From the NCBI GenBank assembly GCA_024305405.1, contig JAKNDB010000087.1:3288501-3352500 (forward strand): 64,000 nucleotides of DNA, in the 5' to 3' direction. The DNA comes from Dirofilaria immitis. Taxonomy: Eukaryota > Nematoda > Chromadorea > Rhabditida > Onchocercidae. Made by a program: the position numbers and the translations under genes. Shown here in pieces: positions 12,780-27,000 of this stretch. The stretch's first letter is position 1; each line of letters starts with the position of its first letter. The notes below the pieces were generated by a model. It worked only from the letters and a program-made list of their open reading frames with translations, made no database searches and was not told the origin of the DNA.

Positions 12780-15700
12780 TCAAAGGAATATTTTTGTTGG
12801 ATCGAAATCACTGACATAATCGAAATCAGTATCCGGTTGGGATCGCTTCTGTGTTATTAGCATTCTTCCAGATAGGTAACGTTTCTGTAAACAGGAACAA
12901 TCTATGCAAATTTATGTATTTTTAAATAATAGAAAAGTACAGATCCTAAAGTTAGAATCTTGATTAAAAAAATCTGTTTATTTAGAAAATTAACTTTCTT
13001 GGAATCTCAATATCAACATTATACTAAAAATTGATACGAATTGTGAATGAAAAATATCGTGACATTAACGATATCATACAATTTACAAACAAACTTGTCC
13101 ATTATGTCTTCTGAAGGAATCTTTTAAATAAATAAATTGTTGATTTACCTATTGTTGAATTTTCATTAATTCTTATAACTCAAAGAAGAGATTGAAAGAA
13201 TTGGAAAATATATAATAAAATAATATTCTTGGAAATTCTCCAATGTTGCTAAATGAATCGCTGTAAACAAAAGAAATCAAATAAATTGTTTAATCAATTG
13301 AAGCTAATTTATAATATTGATCATGTTAAAATTTATATTTCTTTTCTTCATTCTCTATCATATATTATTCAGCTTTATAAAACAAATTAACAAATGATGG
13401 AATGACGTTCATTAATATAGTTTAATTTGGATTGATATAATTGGGAAATGAATGGTAGGAAAAAATATTAACCATATCATCAACTGGTACGGCATGAGCA
13501 ACTAATAACGACTGTCGTAATTCATGCCTGGATGGATAACGTTGATGTCGAAAATATGGAAGTACTACAGCTCGTACATTACCGCTACCATGGAAAATTT
13601 CAGCTATCAGTAATGACATACCAACTAATGCCAATATTTTTTCATGTCTGAAAATGAAATCAATCAGATCAGGCTTTTTATGATAAGCTTCCGTCACAAT
13701 ATCATAAAGCATTTCGATTATTTTTATTTAAATTTCAGAAACTTTAATGAAGGAGAACTAATGATACTAATGATAAGTGTTAATAACATGCAAACACACT
13801 GAAATGATATTAAAGTGAATGGCCAAAGGAGTAATCACGCTGAAGTTAGGGAAAATAAATTTGATCATAATAAATGATAAGAGCAATGATAATAATAATA
13901 CTGGTATAATAAAGATTGCGAATAATGAATGATCATGAAAAAGACATTGAGGTTTTTAGATATTTATGCATTTTCTTTTCAAAAAAATAAAATTGAATAT
14001 AATTTGTTATCCTATTTATCAATTAAGATAGTTTCATGCTTATGTTATCAAAAGCTAATGATAATTCATACAAATCATCAAATTTTGTCATTCTACAAAA
14101 GCTGCTTCCAATTTATTTACAGTTTGCAATATATATATATATATATATATTGCAATTCTTCTAATATCACGAAGCGATGAAAATCTAAATTCATCGATTA
14201 CATTCTACTCTTCAAATTCGTTCAGATAAACATATGCAATCTTTAAAATGCATAGTTTTATTTGTTCAAACAATTTGCAACAAATAATTGAAAGAGGGAA
14301 AGAATGAAATTTAAATTACATGCTGAATTTTAAAAATAAAACTGTTTAATATAGTTCAAAGTATCATAATGATAATTAAACATTTATAATTTCAGCAATT
14401 TTTAGTGATAATTTCTAATGGTCTTTTGCAGAAATAGTTATTTTAAAAAAAAAAGTTTAATATATAAGAAGGAAAATTTTTTACCATAATTATAAGCAAA
14501 TATTTAAGTAATTTTTTTTCTTTTGTGCTACAAGTCGAAAATTTAATTATACTGAATGAAAGTGTATCAAAGAATAAAAGATAAAGTTGACATTATTATG
14601 ATGAAAGAGAAAGACTAAATGAAGTGATGATAGAACTGTTGGATGATGAGGAAAAAGAAAATAGAAAATGCAATAAATTCAAATTGTTAAATATTCAATT
14701 TTCTATTCCATCCGCTAAAAGAACAGCTTTAATATTTAATTTAGCAATGATGTATCAAATGAATATAAAAATAATCCCTTTAATAAATTTAATTTGTAAT
14801 AACTTTATATGTTTTATATCTCTTCGCATCGTATATCAGACTATTTTAAGAGAGTAGGCATAATATTCATGAATGATCCTAATAATTCTTGCCACAATTC
14901 TATTCCCTATATATGATGACGCCACATACAATAACGTCATCTAATTTGAAGTAAAATGTAAGTATAAATAAATTTAGAATTAAAGCTTCTAAAAAGTTAA
15001 ATAAATTTCTGCTAACTTGTTTTCATACTCATTTAATGCTATTTTAATTTTTAAAATCGATTATGACATGTGAATAATGTAATCAATGAAATCAGCTGCA
15101 AATTACATATTCATTTGAAATATTTTCTTCAACACATCATTTCAATCATTTCAATGTTAGAATTTAAGATATGAAAAAGCAAAGTTAACAAATACTTATT
15201 TATATTTATCTTATTGTTTTTACTTGGCATTATTCCATGAATAAAAGAATGTGAAACGATATATATATATATATTATTGTTAACTCCTGAGCCTTTAAAC
15301 TGAGCCTTTAAACTTAGTATTACCTGATTAATAGCTAATTCTGATAACAGTCATATTAGAAGTTGTATTTTTAATTTAACTCAACCAAACACCTAAACAT
15401 TTATCTCGTGCTTAATCTAAAAAAGAGGATAAAATGGACAAATGGAATAGATTATAAAACTAAATGATAAATTGAATATATTTATTTGTAATGTTTTTTA
15501 GACAAAAACTATTAACTAATCCAATAAGTATTTCAGTCCCGCAAATGCTCTAAAATAATCGTTTGCTAAATTTTAAGAAGTAAAAAGATCATCTGACAAG
15601 TGTATCATTCATCAATCATCTCTAACTATAATTAATTTTCGGACGTAGAAATGAAAATAAAAAGAATTAAGGATGGGAAAATAGGAAACTATTAATAAAA

Positions 15701-17770
15701 ATATCAACGTTTATGTTTTTTCAATGATATAAATTTGCGTTATATAATTTTATTTCACTTCCTATCTATTTCTTAATGGATAATAAAACAATAAGTTTAA
15801 TTACTGCAAAGAAACAGCAAAAAAAAATGAAAATACTTCTGATTATTGAGCCCAACCCAGTAATCTTTTTGCTCCTACTATCGAGCCTAATGAAAAGTAA
15901 TATTCATTAGTGAAAAAGCAGAGAAATGTTGTTTTGAGTATTGCGTAGCAAAGTTTCGGATAAATGAGTGAAAAGTTACAATTTGTATCTTTCTTGTGTT
16001 ACTAGATGAATACAAATATTCTGTTGAAAATTATATGTTTATGATAAAGAAAGATAATGGCAGTTTACAAAATTTATAGCCCAACTTGACAACATTTTTT
16101 AAATAATCTTATCACCGTTCTGTCGAGAATTTTTTCAAAATTATCATTTTTATTTCAATGATCTCTTACATATTTGGAATCAAATAGAATTTTCAAATAG
16201 AACAAATAGAATTTGTGGTTTATGAATGGATGATATTTTAATTATATTATAGGAAAGAGAGATCATTAAATTCAATAATTTTTTCCGTTACATTCTCTAA
16301 TAGGGCCAATATACTCTGTTTTTAACAATGAGATTCTTCTAATCAAGTTTTTCCGCCAAAAGTATAGTGGCAAGTTTACAGGAAGCATATTTCTATGATT
16401 GCCATTCATCATAGATGATTATTTTCTTGTCATATTAATATTTTGATGCATTTCTCAGTAAATATGCCCCGAAAATTATTCTAGTTAAATTCGTTTTACC
16501 TAATTCAGGAAAGAAGATGAAGAACTGATTGGTACTTCGAAGAATCATGACATGCTTATACTTGGATTCAGCTTGAGAAATCAGGCATCATTGTACACGT
16601 TAAACATTTGAGCTTCTCCTTATATTAGAGAGAAATGTGATAAATCTTCATTGGTTGATATTATATCGCCTCCGTTAATAATTACAACAATTTCATATTT
16701 TAGAGTTTTCTGTCTTCTTTATTTTTTATAATATAGAAAAAAAGATTCATCCTCCTCAATTATTAAAACAGAAATGGGAAGTTGTCAGCCTTCTAACTTC
16801 TTTCACATAGAAGCTTCCTGCATTTCAAAAATTTAATCGTTTAGAAAAATAAATGATTGGTATGAAATCAGAATGACGGAAACAAAATGATGCGATTCCT
16901 TCAAGCGACTGCTTTTGTTAAAATTCAATATGAAATTTGTTTTCAAGAATCTTTCATGCCTGACTTCACTTTGGTATCTTCAAAGAAATTTTCTACGGAA
17001 ACGAAGAATTATATTTCGCCAATCTAAGTTCCAAGAAATGCCAAAGTCTTCACCACACCATCGTCGTTTACAAGTCTGTTTTATCTATCAGGATTTTCAT
17101 ATAATAAATGCTTTTATAGTGCACCGCAATAAATAACGCCGCAAGAAAATCAGATAACTGCGCTCAGGTGCAAAGAAAATATGACATTTCACAGGATAAC
17201 TTTTCACCTCTATTTCCCACCAGGCACATTTTTATTTTTCTTTTCAATATCCATTTCCCTGAAAAGTTAATTTCTTTATAATAGTCCCAATTCTTCGACA
17301 AATTTTTAATGCTATTAATTTTTGAATTAATAAATACAAATATGAATTTAAAAGTTCATACTACCAACGCAAAAGGGCGTTCAGTACCAATCTACGGCTT
17401 TTAAAGATGTGTTTCGAATACAGCATTGCTATTTTTTTCTTATTTCGAAGCTATCGATACTGCCATTCTCCAAAATAAACACACATTCAACAAAATGATA
17501 AAACAAAATAATTTACTTAAATAGGTCAAAATTATTGACATATGCAATCATTTTATTATTACAAAACAGAAAGTGTTACAATTCCAACAAAATTATATGC
17601 AATATCTTATAAAGTAAAGTAAATATTAAAAAAATATCAACATGCAAAACATAATTTGAAATATAATTCAGAAAAAAAACTTCATAGCTGAACTGGATTC
17701 ATACCTTTTGGAAAATAACTTCGATTCCGCGAGCTAGAAAATGATCCTTAATTAACGCTACACTGAGCAT
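12780..17770 (-). CDS. Unidentified multi-exon protein gene
   Basis: I do not recognise the family. Two segments are well supported: 13473-13647 (encoding HEKILALVGMSLLIAE, then RHELRQSLLVAHAVPVDDM) and the last exon 12780-12884 (KRYLSGRMLITQKRS, then an acidic tail ending DPTKIFL and a TGA stop). They join in phase across a GT-AG intron. The proposed first exon, 17705-17779, starts with a splice acceptor 9 bases before ATG at 17770 (MLSVALIKDHFLARGIEV). A 27-base exon at 17365-17391 (IGTERPFAL) follows in phase. A further coding stretch is likely near 16965-17060 (LVNDDGVVKTLAF, then NLDWRNIILRFRRKF in another frame, consistent with one missing base). Exons between 13650 and 16900 are unresolved. 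The acceptor is about 270 bases below the RFX gene's stop codon, so this may be the second gene of an operon. Confidence 0.55.
14128..14150. repeat. (AT)n microsatellite with TTGCAA flanks
   Basis: A run of alternating A and T is flanked on both sides by TTGCAA-type sequence, so the whole stretch is self-complementary. It lies in an intron or gap of the unidentified minus-strand gene. Similar AT runs occur near 9449-9467, 25596-25614 and 34337-34355. Confidence 0.7.
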
Positions 17771-18049
17771 TATTGTGATCTACAGATTTTTTCAAAACAA
17801 GGAAGAAGTGTTAATGGTTAATTAAAATTATACCAATTTTTGAACCATAATTCAAGACAGAATATAAAAGATTCATTCTACAAAAATGACAATTTCATTC
17901 AAGTCCCTCTCTTGTCTATTTTCCGTTCTGTATTTCGCTATCTCTAAATGCTAGTATGTATCGATAGAAACAATAGTAAGTACAACGTATAAATAAATTT
18001 TGTAAGAAGAACGAAAATATAATACTAAGCAACGAACTGAATTGATTAT

Positions 18050-21000
18050 TTATATGAGATTCAAATTTTTCCTTTCCCCTTCGTCGAAACCATTCTTCAT
18101 ATCTTCTAATGTCATTTCTGAAATAAGACCATCTAATTTTTGAATTATCTAATATAATCAATTCATACAATAGTTTTAACCAACATTGTATATTCTTTTC
18201 ATCGATTAATTCACTTTAACTACTCAATAATTAACCTATTATTTTGATTTCTGGAGAATTTTCTTAATTTTTGCTCATTAAGAGCATTTCGAATGCAGAA
18301 AAACTTACCACTACTTTGAACAATTTGCTCCAAAGTATCCATATGCGGCGGAGTATTAGACTCTACACCAACGTAATGTATGGTCTGGGTCTGACCGGAC
18401 CTTTCATCCATATATACAATATTTACACCTGGTTGACCTTCCAAAGAATTGAAGAAATGCGTATTATCACCGGTTGAAAGCAAGCCAATATCATTATTTG
18501 ATGCTACTATCGGTTGTGATGCAAGAATTTCCATTCCTCTTGCTCTTACAGTAGTAGTCGCTTCATTGAATGCCATATTTTCCATTACCTAAAATAGACA
18601 AGAAATCGAAATGAATTATAAATCGAATAAGAAAAAATAGAACCACTGAAATAATTGAAGGCATTACTTTAAAGTATCCTGAGTTTAAAATTACCTGAGA
18701 CAATTATTTTTATTTGTCGACATTAAAAATTGATATTTTGGCAGAAAAAGTATTGAGATCAAAGGGAAACTGAGATTTTCGTTATCCAGTAAAAATGAAA
18801 ATTCATAATGGATTTTACCGTTTCAATTCCTTTTTACCATTCCTTACACTCAAACGAATTACAGAATACATAGCATGTAAAATATGTATCGTCAGAACAT
18901 GAATTATCAAAATATTTCAAACCTGTGTCATCACGTAAATAACTGGTTTATTGGAAGCTTTGGCGAGTCGTAATTCCACCAAATACAATAAATATTCATC
19001 AAAAAGTAAGCGAATGAGGTGAAAGGAACCAAAAGACTGAGCGGAGCGAAGTGTAAGATCTCGTATTATCATGGAACTGCAAATATTACAATCCAAATAA
19101 AAAATTTTATCGGATTTGCACATTTCAACATGAATGAAACAATATAAATCAGAAAGACAATGCAAATGAGTCTAAGTGACTTACCTGTAAAAGACCAGTT
19201 CTTCAAAAACATGTTTCATTCATGTTGAAATGTGCAAATCCGATAAAACTTTTTATTTGGATTGTAATATTTGCAGTTCCATGATAATACGAGATCTTAC
19301 ACATTTCAACATGAATGAAACAATATAAATCAGAAAGACAATGCAAATGAGTCTAAGTGACTTACCTGTAAAAGACCAGTTCTTCAAAAACTGTTTCGAA
19401 ACATCAGCTAAAACATCGTAGGGTTTGTCGTGATATTTTGCAAGCACCTGAAACTCAAGCTAATACGTAAATCAAAAATTATTTGGAAATAACTTAAACA
19501 TTCGTCACTAATCTTTCATTTTTAATCTCAAATTTCATCAATTTATTATTACCAACCTGATCAACAACAGCTTCCATCCACTCAGCCCACTGCTCCAAGC
19601 TTTTTTGCTTCTGCAAATTTTCTCGAAAATCGGACTGGAGATTGGATACTAATACTGGATCACAATTACAGATCCATCTAAAAACTTATAAAATTATTGA
19701 TAAATGTCAGATCTTCATATATGCCATATCTGAATCAACTTAGCTCCAAAATCATTTTATTTCAATTAAATTTGACATCATCGATAGTGCATGATATCAT
19801 ACTCTGATAGCATTCTTCGTAGCTTTCCAGATACCATTCCGCGTAAACTTCAAAAGAAAGTTTTGTTTCAAACAAAAGAAAAACCCTTATTAAGGTAAGG
19901 CATAAAAGTGAATTTCCAATATAGAAAAAGGAATAAGAAAATGATGTACCCAGCTTGGTCCTGAACACCAGCAATATCGACTCGATTAAAATCTTGAAGC
20001 ATTTGATGAATTTGATCCGGTTTTTGTAGGACACCGCGTGCAGCGGATGCTAGATGATTTAGAGAAGTATATCGCCTTAATGTTTGAGCCAATGTACGTA
20101 CAGCGATAAGTTTCTTCTTTTGAATGACATCTGGAGCTCCTTGCATTGCTTTCTTCAATTGCATTTCCAATGATTTTGCAAAATTTCGAATTTGTAATGT
20201 TAATCCTCCTGAAACTTAGTTTATTGGAAAATTATTAAAAACGTTGCAAATCGAGAAAAAACCTGAGTTTTTCTGCTTTTTTTAGTGTGTCTTAAATATT
20301 CTGACAGTAATTCCGGTACATATGCACTGAAATTAAAAGCATTGCATATATTTCATAATCATTTCATTTTTATTCCTTTAGAAAAATAGATCCATAAAAG
20401 TTACGATAAAAACTAAAAAGCGACAGTCTAGAGAATGATTCAGAAACCATGAGAAAATTATAAAGACTAACCTGATGTACTAGAGCTCAATACATCCGGA
20501 ATCAAAACTTCGACTATCACTTGATAAAATGAAAAATCCATATTTTGAACGAATGCCTGCATTTGAGGCACTGTGCACAGACGAAATAATTGAATTTGAC
20601 TGAGGCCTTTTAGTGTTTTACTAAATGAATTTAAGAAATACAATTAATTTACAAATCGAACAACAAATAGAGTGAATGATTATAATGAAGTAGTAATTAT
20701 ATATTTTTATGCTACTTTCATGGGTTTTTTTGCTTGAAAAATTTTGGAAAATTTGAGTCAATGAACTACGCATTGTAGGAAATTTTGAACACACTCATTA
20801 CTAGCGCAGTCATCATCTTCCAAATCTTCCTGATCATTTTCTGGTTGCCAAAAAGTTATCCAACATTCTTCTACCATATCAAAATGCAGCTGTTTTATGC
20901 ATTCCAAAACTTCCTAGAAAATAATTTAATCAATTATTCTTCATTCACTCACCATGAACTTTTATTTTCTTCATTCACTACTCTAATGAATACTATTGTT

Positions 21001-24000
21001 GCTTAGAAGAAAAAAACTTTACATATTATAATACATTAAAATATGAAGGAGCCATCATTAAACTTGAATAAATAATAATTTCGATTCTAATGAAAATATA
21101 ACGTAATTTCTTAACTTACAGCACAATTTGTCGTGTAACTTTCTATAAAACGCACTGCATGTTGCAAAGATAGTCCTAACGGTTGCAAGTAATTTTCCAA
21201 ACCTTGCATATCGGATATTCCGACATGTGGTACTTCACCATCACCGAGAACTTCCCTGTCTATGTCTAAATTATCATAAATTTTTAATTTTTACTAAATA
21301 TTTTTCCTAGTCCTATCTACTTCAGCTGAAATTTTAAGGACAAAAAATAGAAAGTCCCAAAACTTTTTTTAAAAGTTTTCTCTCCATTCATCTCTACATA
21401 TCGGTTTTACGAGACGTAGTCCTAAAACAAAAACGGATATGAAAAAACCTGTGCAGTTATCACTTATCGAAGAAGAATTAGCATTCTGATTTCGATATGT
21501 AGTGAAAGTACCATGATTCGATGATGTGCTGTGTTCATAGGAGGATGGCGGACTTCTAAAAATAAAAATAGGACTTTCCTAATCAAGCTAATAATATTTT
21601 TCTACAACTCACTTATAATAAAACCAGTAACTCAAACGCGAGACTTACGATCTGGAATTTGTAGATTGATTAAGCGTCATATCTGTTTCCATTGTAGCAG
21701 AACTAGTTCGTCGAGTAATTAACGAATTGGATCCCAAAGTAGAACGCCGAGATGAGCTAAAAATAATATGGAATGGCGATATGGAAGAAAGATTATTTGA
21801 TGAAAATTTCGAAATCCAAATAAAACTCCAACAATTTCTGCTTTCAAAATATTGCAATCGGATAAAATTTTTGCGCGATTTAAATTTCGGCCTTATTCGT
21901 TTCGTTTTTATTTTCTCTTTTTATATATTTCTGTCGTTGAAGCGCAAACTTTCAATTAATTTAACAGAAAAAAATTCCTTTACAAGTATTTGATTGTTCG
22001 TAGCTATAAGTTTTAATCCTTCTACTTATAAAATTCGTTAAAACCAAACTTTTAAAACTTCGCAAAATTTTTCATACTCCACATTTCGCAAAAAATTCAC
22101 GAAGAAAATTTAAACGATAAAATTTCAACTTTGCATACCTTCTTGGTGCTAACTGGTTTACAGACTGTGTTGAAGATATCAACGGTGTGCGATTGTAATC
22201 CTCACCCAGTGTCATCGCAGTACTAGAACCTCGATTCAGCGGAGAATCAGGCTTAATACGAATTCCGTAATAATGGTACTTGGAGTTACCACGCGTGCCA
22301 AGCCGACGTGTACGTAAACCGTGAAATACTGACCGGATAAGTTTGCCAAAAGAAGCTGCATTTACCGGTTCGAGTTTATTTTCATTACAATGCCTAAAGC
22401 AATAATTTTGAATTTGTTTATTACCGCATGGTTGAAAGAGATGACTACATATATTATCACGAAATCCAAATTATTCAATAGCTGATAAGAAAACATAAAA
22501 TTAGTGTTTTATCATTTAATTTTAATGCAGCAATATTCATATGAAAGAATAATTCATAAAAGAATTTTATCCATATCCTTAACTCAATCTTGTCTGCTTT
22601 AAATTTATCTGAAATAATTGATATTAGCTATAAAGAAATTATTTTTACACCAGAAATATTTTTCCGAAGCAATACTGAAGTAATTTATTTACTAATAATG
22701 TGCCCTTAATATGTACATCAGGATTTTTGTTCTAGACATCTTTTGAAATTGACATCAAAATCTAAGATCAGCAAATGCAAACTTGGCAGTTATTAACCGT
22801 ATCTAGAATATTTTATATCACACGTTATTTTCATTCCCAACTAGAAAACTTATAAGTTAGTAACTTACTTGATATAGTGACTGTAAAGGGTACAACGCGG
22901 GAGAGAAGTACCGTCAGCTGGTTCATAATTGTTAATCAACCACTGGATCTGCAAAGAAAAAGTAATGTCAAATGCAAGAACAACAGAATATTAATTGAAG
23001 ACTCAAATATAAAATATACTTTCCATATTTTATATAATTATTAGATTAGTTGAAAACTATTATTTTCTATTATTTATTTTCTAAGAAATAAGTTTATTTT
23101 CAACTAAATAAATGATGATACTGACACAGTAAGACCAAACAATTTGAAAATGAGAAAAAGTCGAAATTTTTTAATAAAAGAAATGCATAGAAATTTCATT
23201 TCTCATCCTTCTTGTATACTGAAAATCTGAATCGTCCAACACTTGAATAATTTTTGATTCAATTAAATTTTTATCTCTCTCTATTGTTGCAAATAAATTG
23301 CTTTTACAACAGATAGCCAAATAACATGGGTCAATGCGAATTAGCTAAAGAAAACCGGAAGAAAACATTCATGTGTACTTTCTTTTGACCCCAATTATTG
23401 TATTCATTCGAATGACATTGCTTCTCCGATTTTATCCAATGATTTCATCACTCGCTCTATTCTGAAATTAGCCACGCCCTATGTCCTCACAACTACTGGT
23501 TCTCATGGAAGTCAGTTAATTATTTAAATAATTCAACTGAAAGTACGGTAATTCATTTCAGCGATTTCCTAATTTCATCTCTTTTCTTCTTGCATCCCTA
23601 ATTAACGATTAATTTCCATTATAGCTCTTCTCTAATCATCATTTCGTCCATTCCCCAATCTTCACTTCACCGCAATATTCATAACATTGCATGTTACAGA
23701 GCCATTAAGGTAATTGCTATCCTGTCCGACTTAATCATTCCTCATTTGTCCATTAATCACCATCATATTATGATCACATATTATGATTTAATTTACCTTT
23801 TATAAACTGAAAAATTCCCGTTTTTAAATTAAAAGCACAGTATATGTGTACATGTACATATAGATTCAGACACTTACTAGACAGTTACTACGTATTATTA
23901 TTGTTTTTGATCATTGTCTATGTTATTGTGAATACACAAACAATGAAATGGTTAGGACAGATTACTTACCGCATTTAAGGCACGATTTTGCATTATATCT

Positions 24001-27000
24001 ATACATTTTACCAAATTTCTCTTTTGAAGGATGATCAGCCAAGTTTGAATAATTGATCACAGAATCAAAAGTTGTACAGTGTAACTTATTAGCTTCGACA
24101 CCCATTCTTATTATTTACAATGCCAAATCTCTTTCAAGGAAATCTCAATCTCCCGAAATATCATTGCATGAATCAAGATCACTCGACAATCGAAATCATG
24201 AATTAGCAAGGTGAAACTATTCTTTGCTTTTTGAGTTTTTTTCTTACTTTTTTTGTTTTTTTAGTATCAAAATAAAAGGCAAAACAAGCAAATTAATCAC
24301 TGATAATCACGTGAATTGAGAAGAAAAATGTCCTTAAACATTTTTAATTTCGCACAAGAAGTTTTTATGCCAGTCTTCAAATCGAGCAACACAAACATAC
24401 TTCGTTCAAAAATTAATGAGAACAAAAACTACAAAAAAATTACATTTTAATCAAAACCTACTGTAGCAGGTGAAGCGCGTGTTGTATGACCCAACTGAGC
24501 TCCAACATCCTCCTCTACAGATCCCGGTGAACCTTGCTGCTGAATGACATACGTTTGTTGTGTTGATGAATGTATCGGCTGGTACTTAAAAAGATAATAA
24601 TGAACCAAAGAAAAGCTGTTAGAAAAATCGTAACAATTCTCAATAGCCTTGTTTTGATTATTCACCATATAAATCTAATGGGCTAGAGCTATGTCAAGAT
24701 GAAATGGAAGAACTTTCATTTTCAATAGATTTCTCTGTAATCAAAAGATAACATACTGTATCCTATTTAGTTCATTGGCTATAATAAAAGCAGAACTAAT
24801 TTAACTAGATCGCGAATGAAAATTTCAAAATTCTATCTGCCATTATTTTCATGAAGGAAATCAAAATTTGTTTATTGGATTGTTTTGCTTATTTCATCCG
24901 ATATTTATAGATGTCACAAATCGTCAAATCTTATTTGCATTAATAACAAAATTATTTAATGAATAGCATTTAAAAATGGTAAAGATATGTCTGACTTTTT
25001 ATCTTTACCATTTTTAAATGTCGAGACCAGATAAGCAAAAATAGATTTCCTGTACGATTATATCACAAAGTGGTGATAAATTGGTGACAAAAACAAAGCA
25101 AACAATAACAAACCTGATAATATGATGGATATTCGGCGGTATAAACATAAGTAGCATTCCTGCAAGATACCATTTCTTGGAAATAAAATAAAAAATATCG
25201 AAAATTTGAAGCAGGAAAATAAATCGAACAATATGAATTTAAACAATGTGATACGACTGGGAAGGATGTTATACAACAGCAACCGATGGGCAAAATTATA
25301 TGATGAATAATGTTAGAAGGAGAAGTCGAAAGTGAGAGTGTAACAACAGAGATTAACTGTAAGATTTCCTATTTCCAAGCTTTTTATGGTACATTTCCTA
25401 GGTTATATTATATTACAGCTTTCTACAAATCTACCTTCTCCATCTTGCTTATTATCCTTTTCCTCAATTTTTCTTCCCACCCTCTTTCTCCTTCCGGTAT
25501 TGAAAAGGAAATGCAATGCCCAATGGGATTTGATTAAGAGCATAAGGAATGAGTATTCATACTGCATTACAGATTATGCTTGAAGTACTTTATGCATATA
25601 TATATATATATATAACCACTCAGTTGTAAATACTCAGCTTTCCCGCACCTTCCCATAAATGTTGATATATAGCAACATAAAAAGAAATATTCATATTGGA
25701 ATGGAATCGATATCTGAATGATTAGCCTCTAAGAGACAGGATATATAAGCAACCATACTTTATAATATATCATGCAATTTACTTGTTGTCTAAAGAGAAC
25801 AATATTTTGTAAAATATTTCAAAATACAACACAATATTACGGTATATGGATATAAGATAAATTAAGTAAAAAATCTTCGAGCTTGAGCTATCCAGTGAAT
25901 CATTTATTATATGACGAAGTAGAAAATTTGCTATTTATTACTCTTCTTCTCCCACTTCTTTATCAATAATGTTTTTACATGCACCAAATATCCAGATTAT
26001 ATATTCTTTTGGCTTTGGAAAAAAATCGGACATAAACGGCAAAAAATTTTGATCCAATCAAAAAAACAATCTTATGTTTGTTATGAACGAAAAAATTATA
26101 AAGAAAATTACTGCCATATATTGAAAAATGGATATAATGTAAAATAGATATCCCTGCACATAACTTGAAACTCGCTATATGTAATAAAATTAACTAAATG
26201 AAATTTCCGAAAAACCGCAATAACTGGTAAATAGAATTTAAATCAGTAAAGTAAATTGTTGAATCATTGCAAGATTACCTCTCTTTCGCTTCTGATTACC
26301 ATGCAGTGTACCATGGAACTATCTAGCAGTCAATCAAAGCCACACTCTAGCTCATGCAGAATAGTTGATCTTATAATAAAAGCTTCTCTTGAATTTTTCT
26401 ATACCTCTCTTTGTTGAAATGAGTGGAGAAAAAACAAACCAAAAGAACTATAATTAATTCTATAAAATCATGGAGATTTCGTCATTTCTATTTAATTTCA
26501 TATGTGAAAATGATATGAAATTCAAATTTTTATTAAAATTTGATAAATTTTAATAAAATTAACTTTTAATTTGATATTAACAAAAAAGAATTGAAAGTCA
26601 AGTACCTTTCTAGATGTCCAGATGGATTTCCTTTCGTCATCGACCTTACGAATCAGTGTAAATGTAAAAGGGTCCCTTTAAAACGTTGAGTGAAGCATGC
26701 AGGTGAACTTGATTAGCCTCTAAGAGGCAGGATATATAAGCAGGAAAGAAAGGGAGTGATGAGGTGAGCTACATTATAATCATCATAATGATGATTGGGG
26801 CTCAATGTGCACGACTAATCATTCACTTACACCTGCTCTAATAATATTCTCTCTTTTAACTACCAATATCTCTTTGAAATTCCGCATTTCTCGTCTACTA
26901 CCGCCCATCCTGAAGCAGATCATATCAACGGTAGAGAAAGAAGAAAATTAGTCGTTATTTCAACTAGAAAAAAGCTGTAGAAATTAGATTCAACCTTTAA

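Noticed and set aside
21727..21993. Plus-strand open frame over an RFX exon
   Set aside because: It is the antisense shadow of exon 21649-21756 and adjoining intron.
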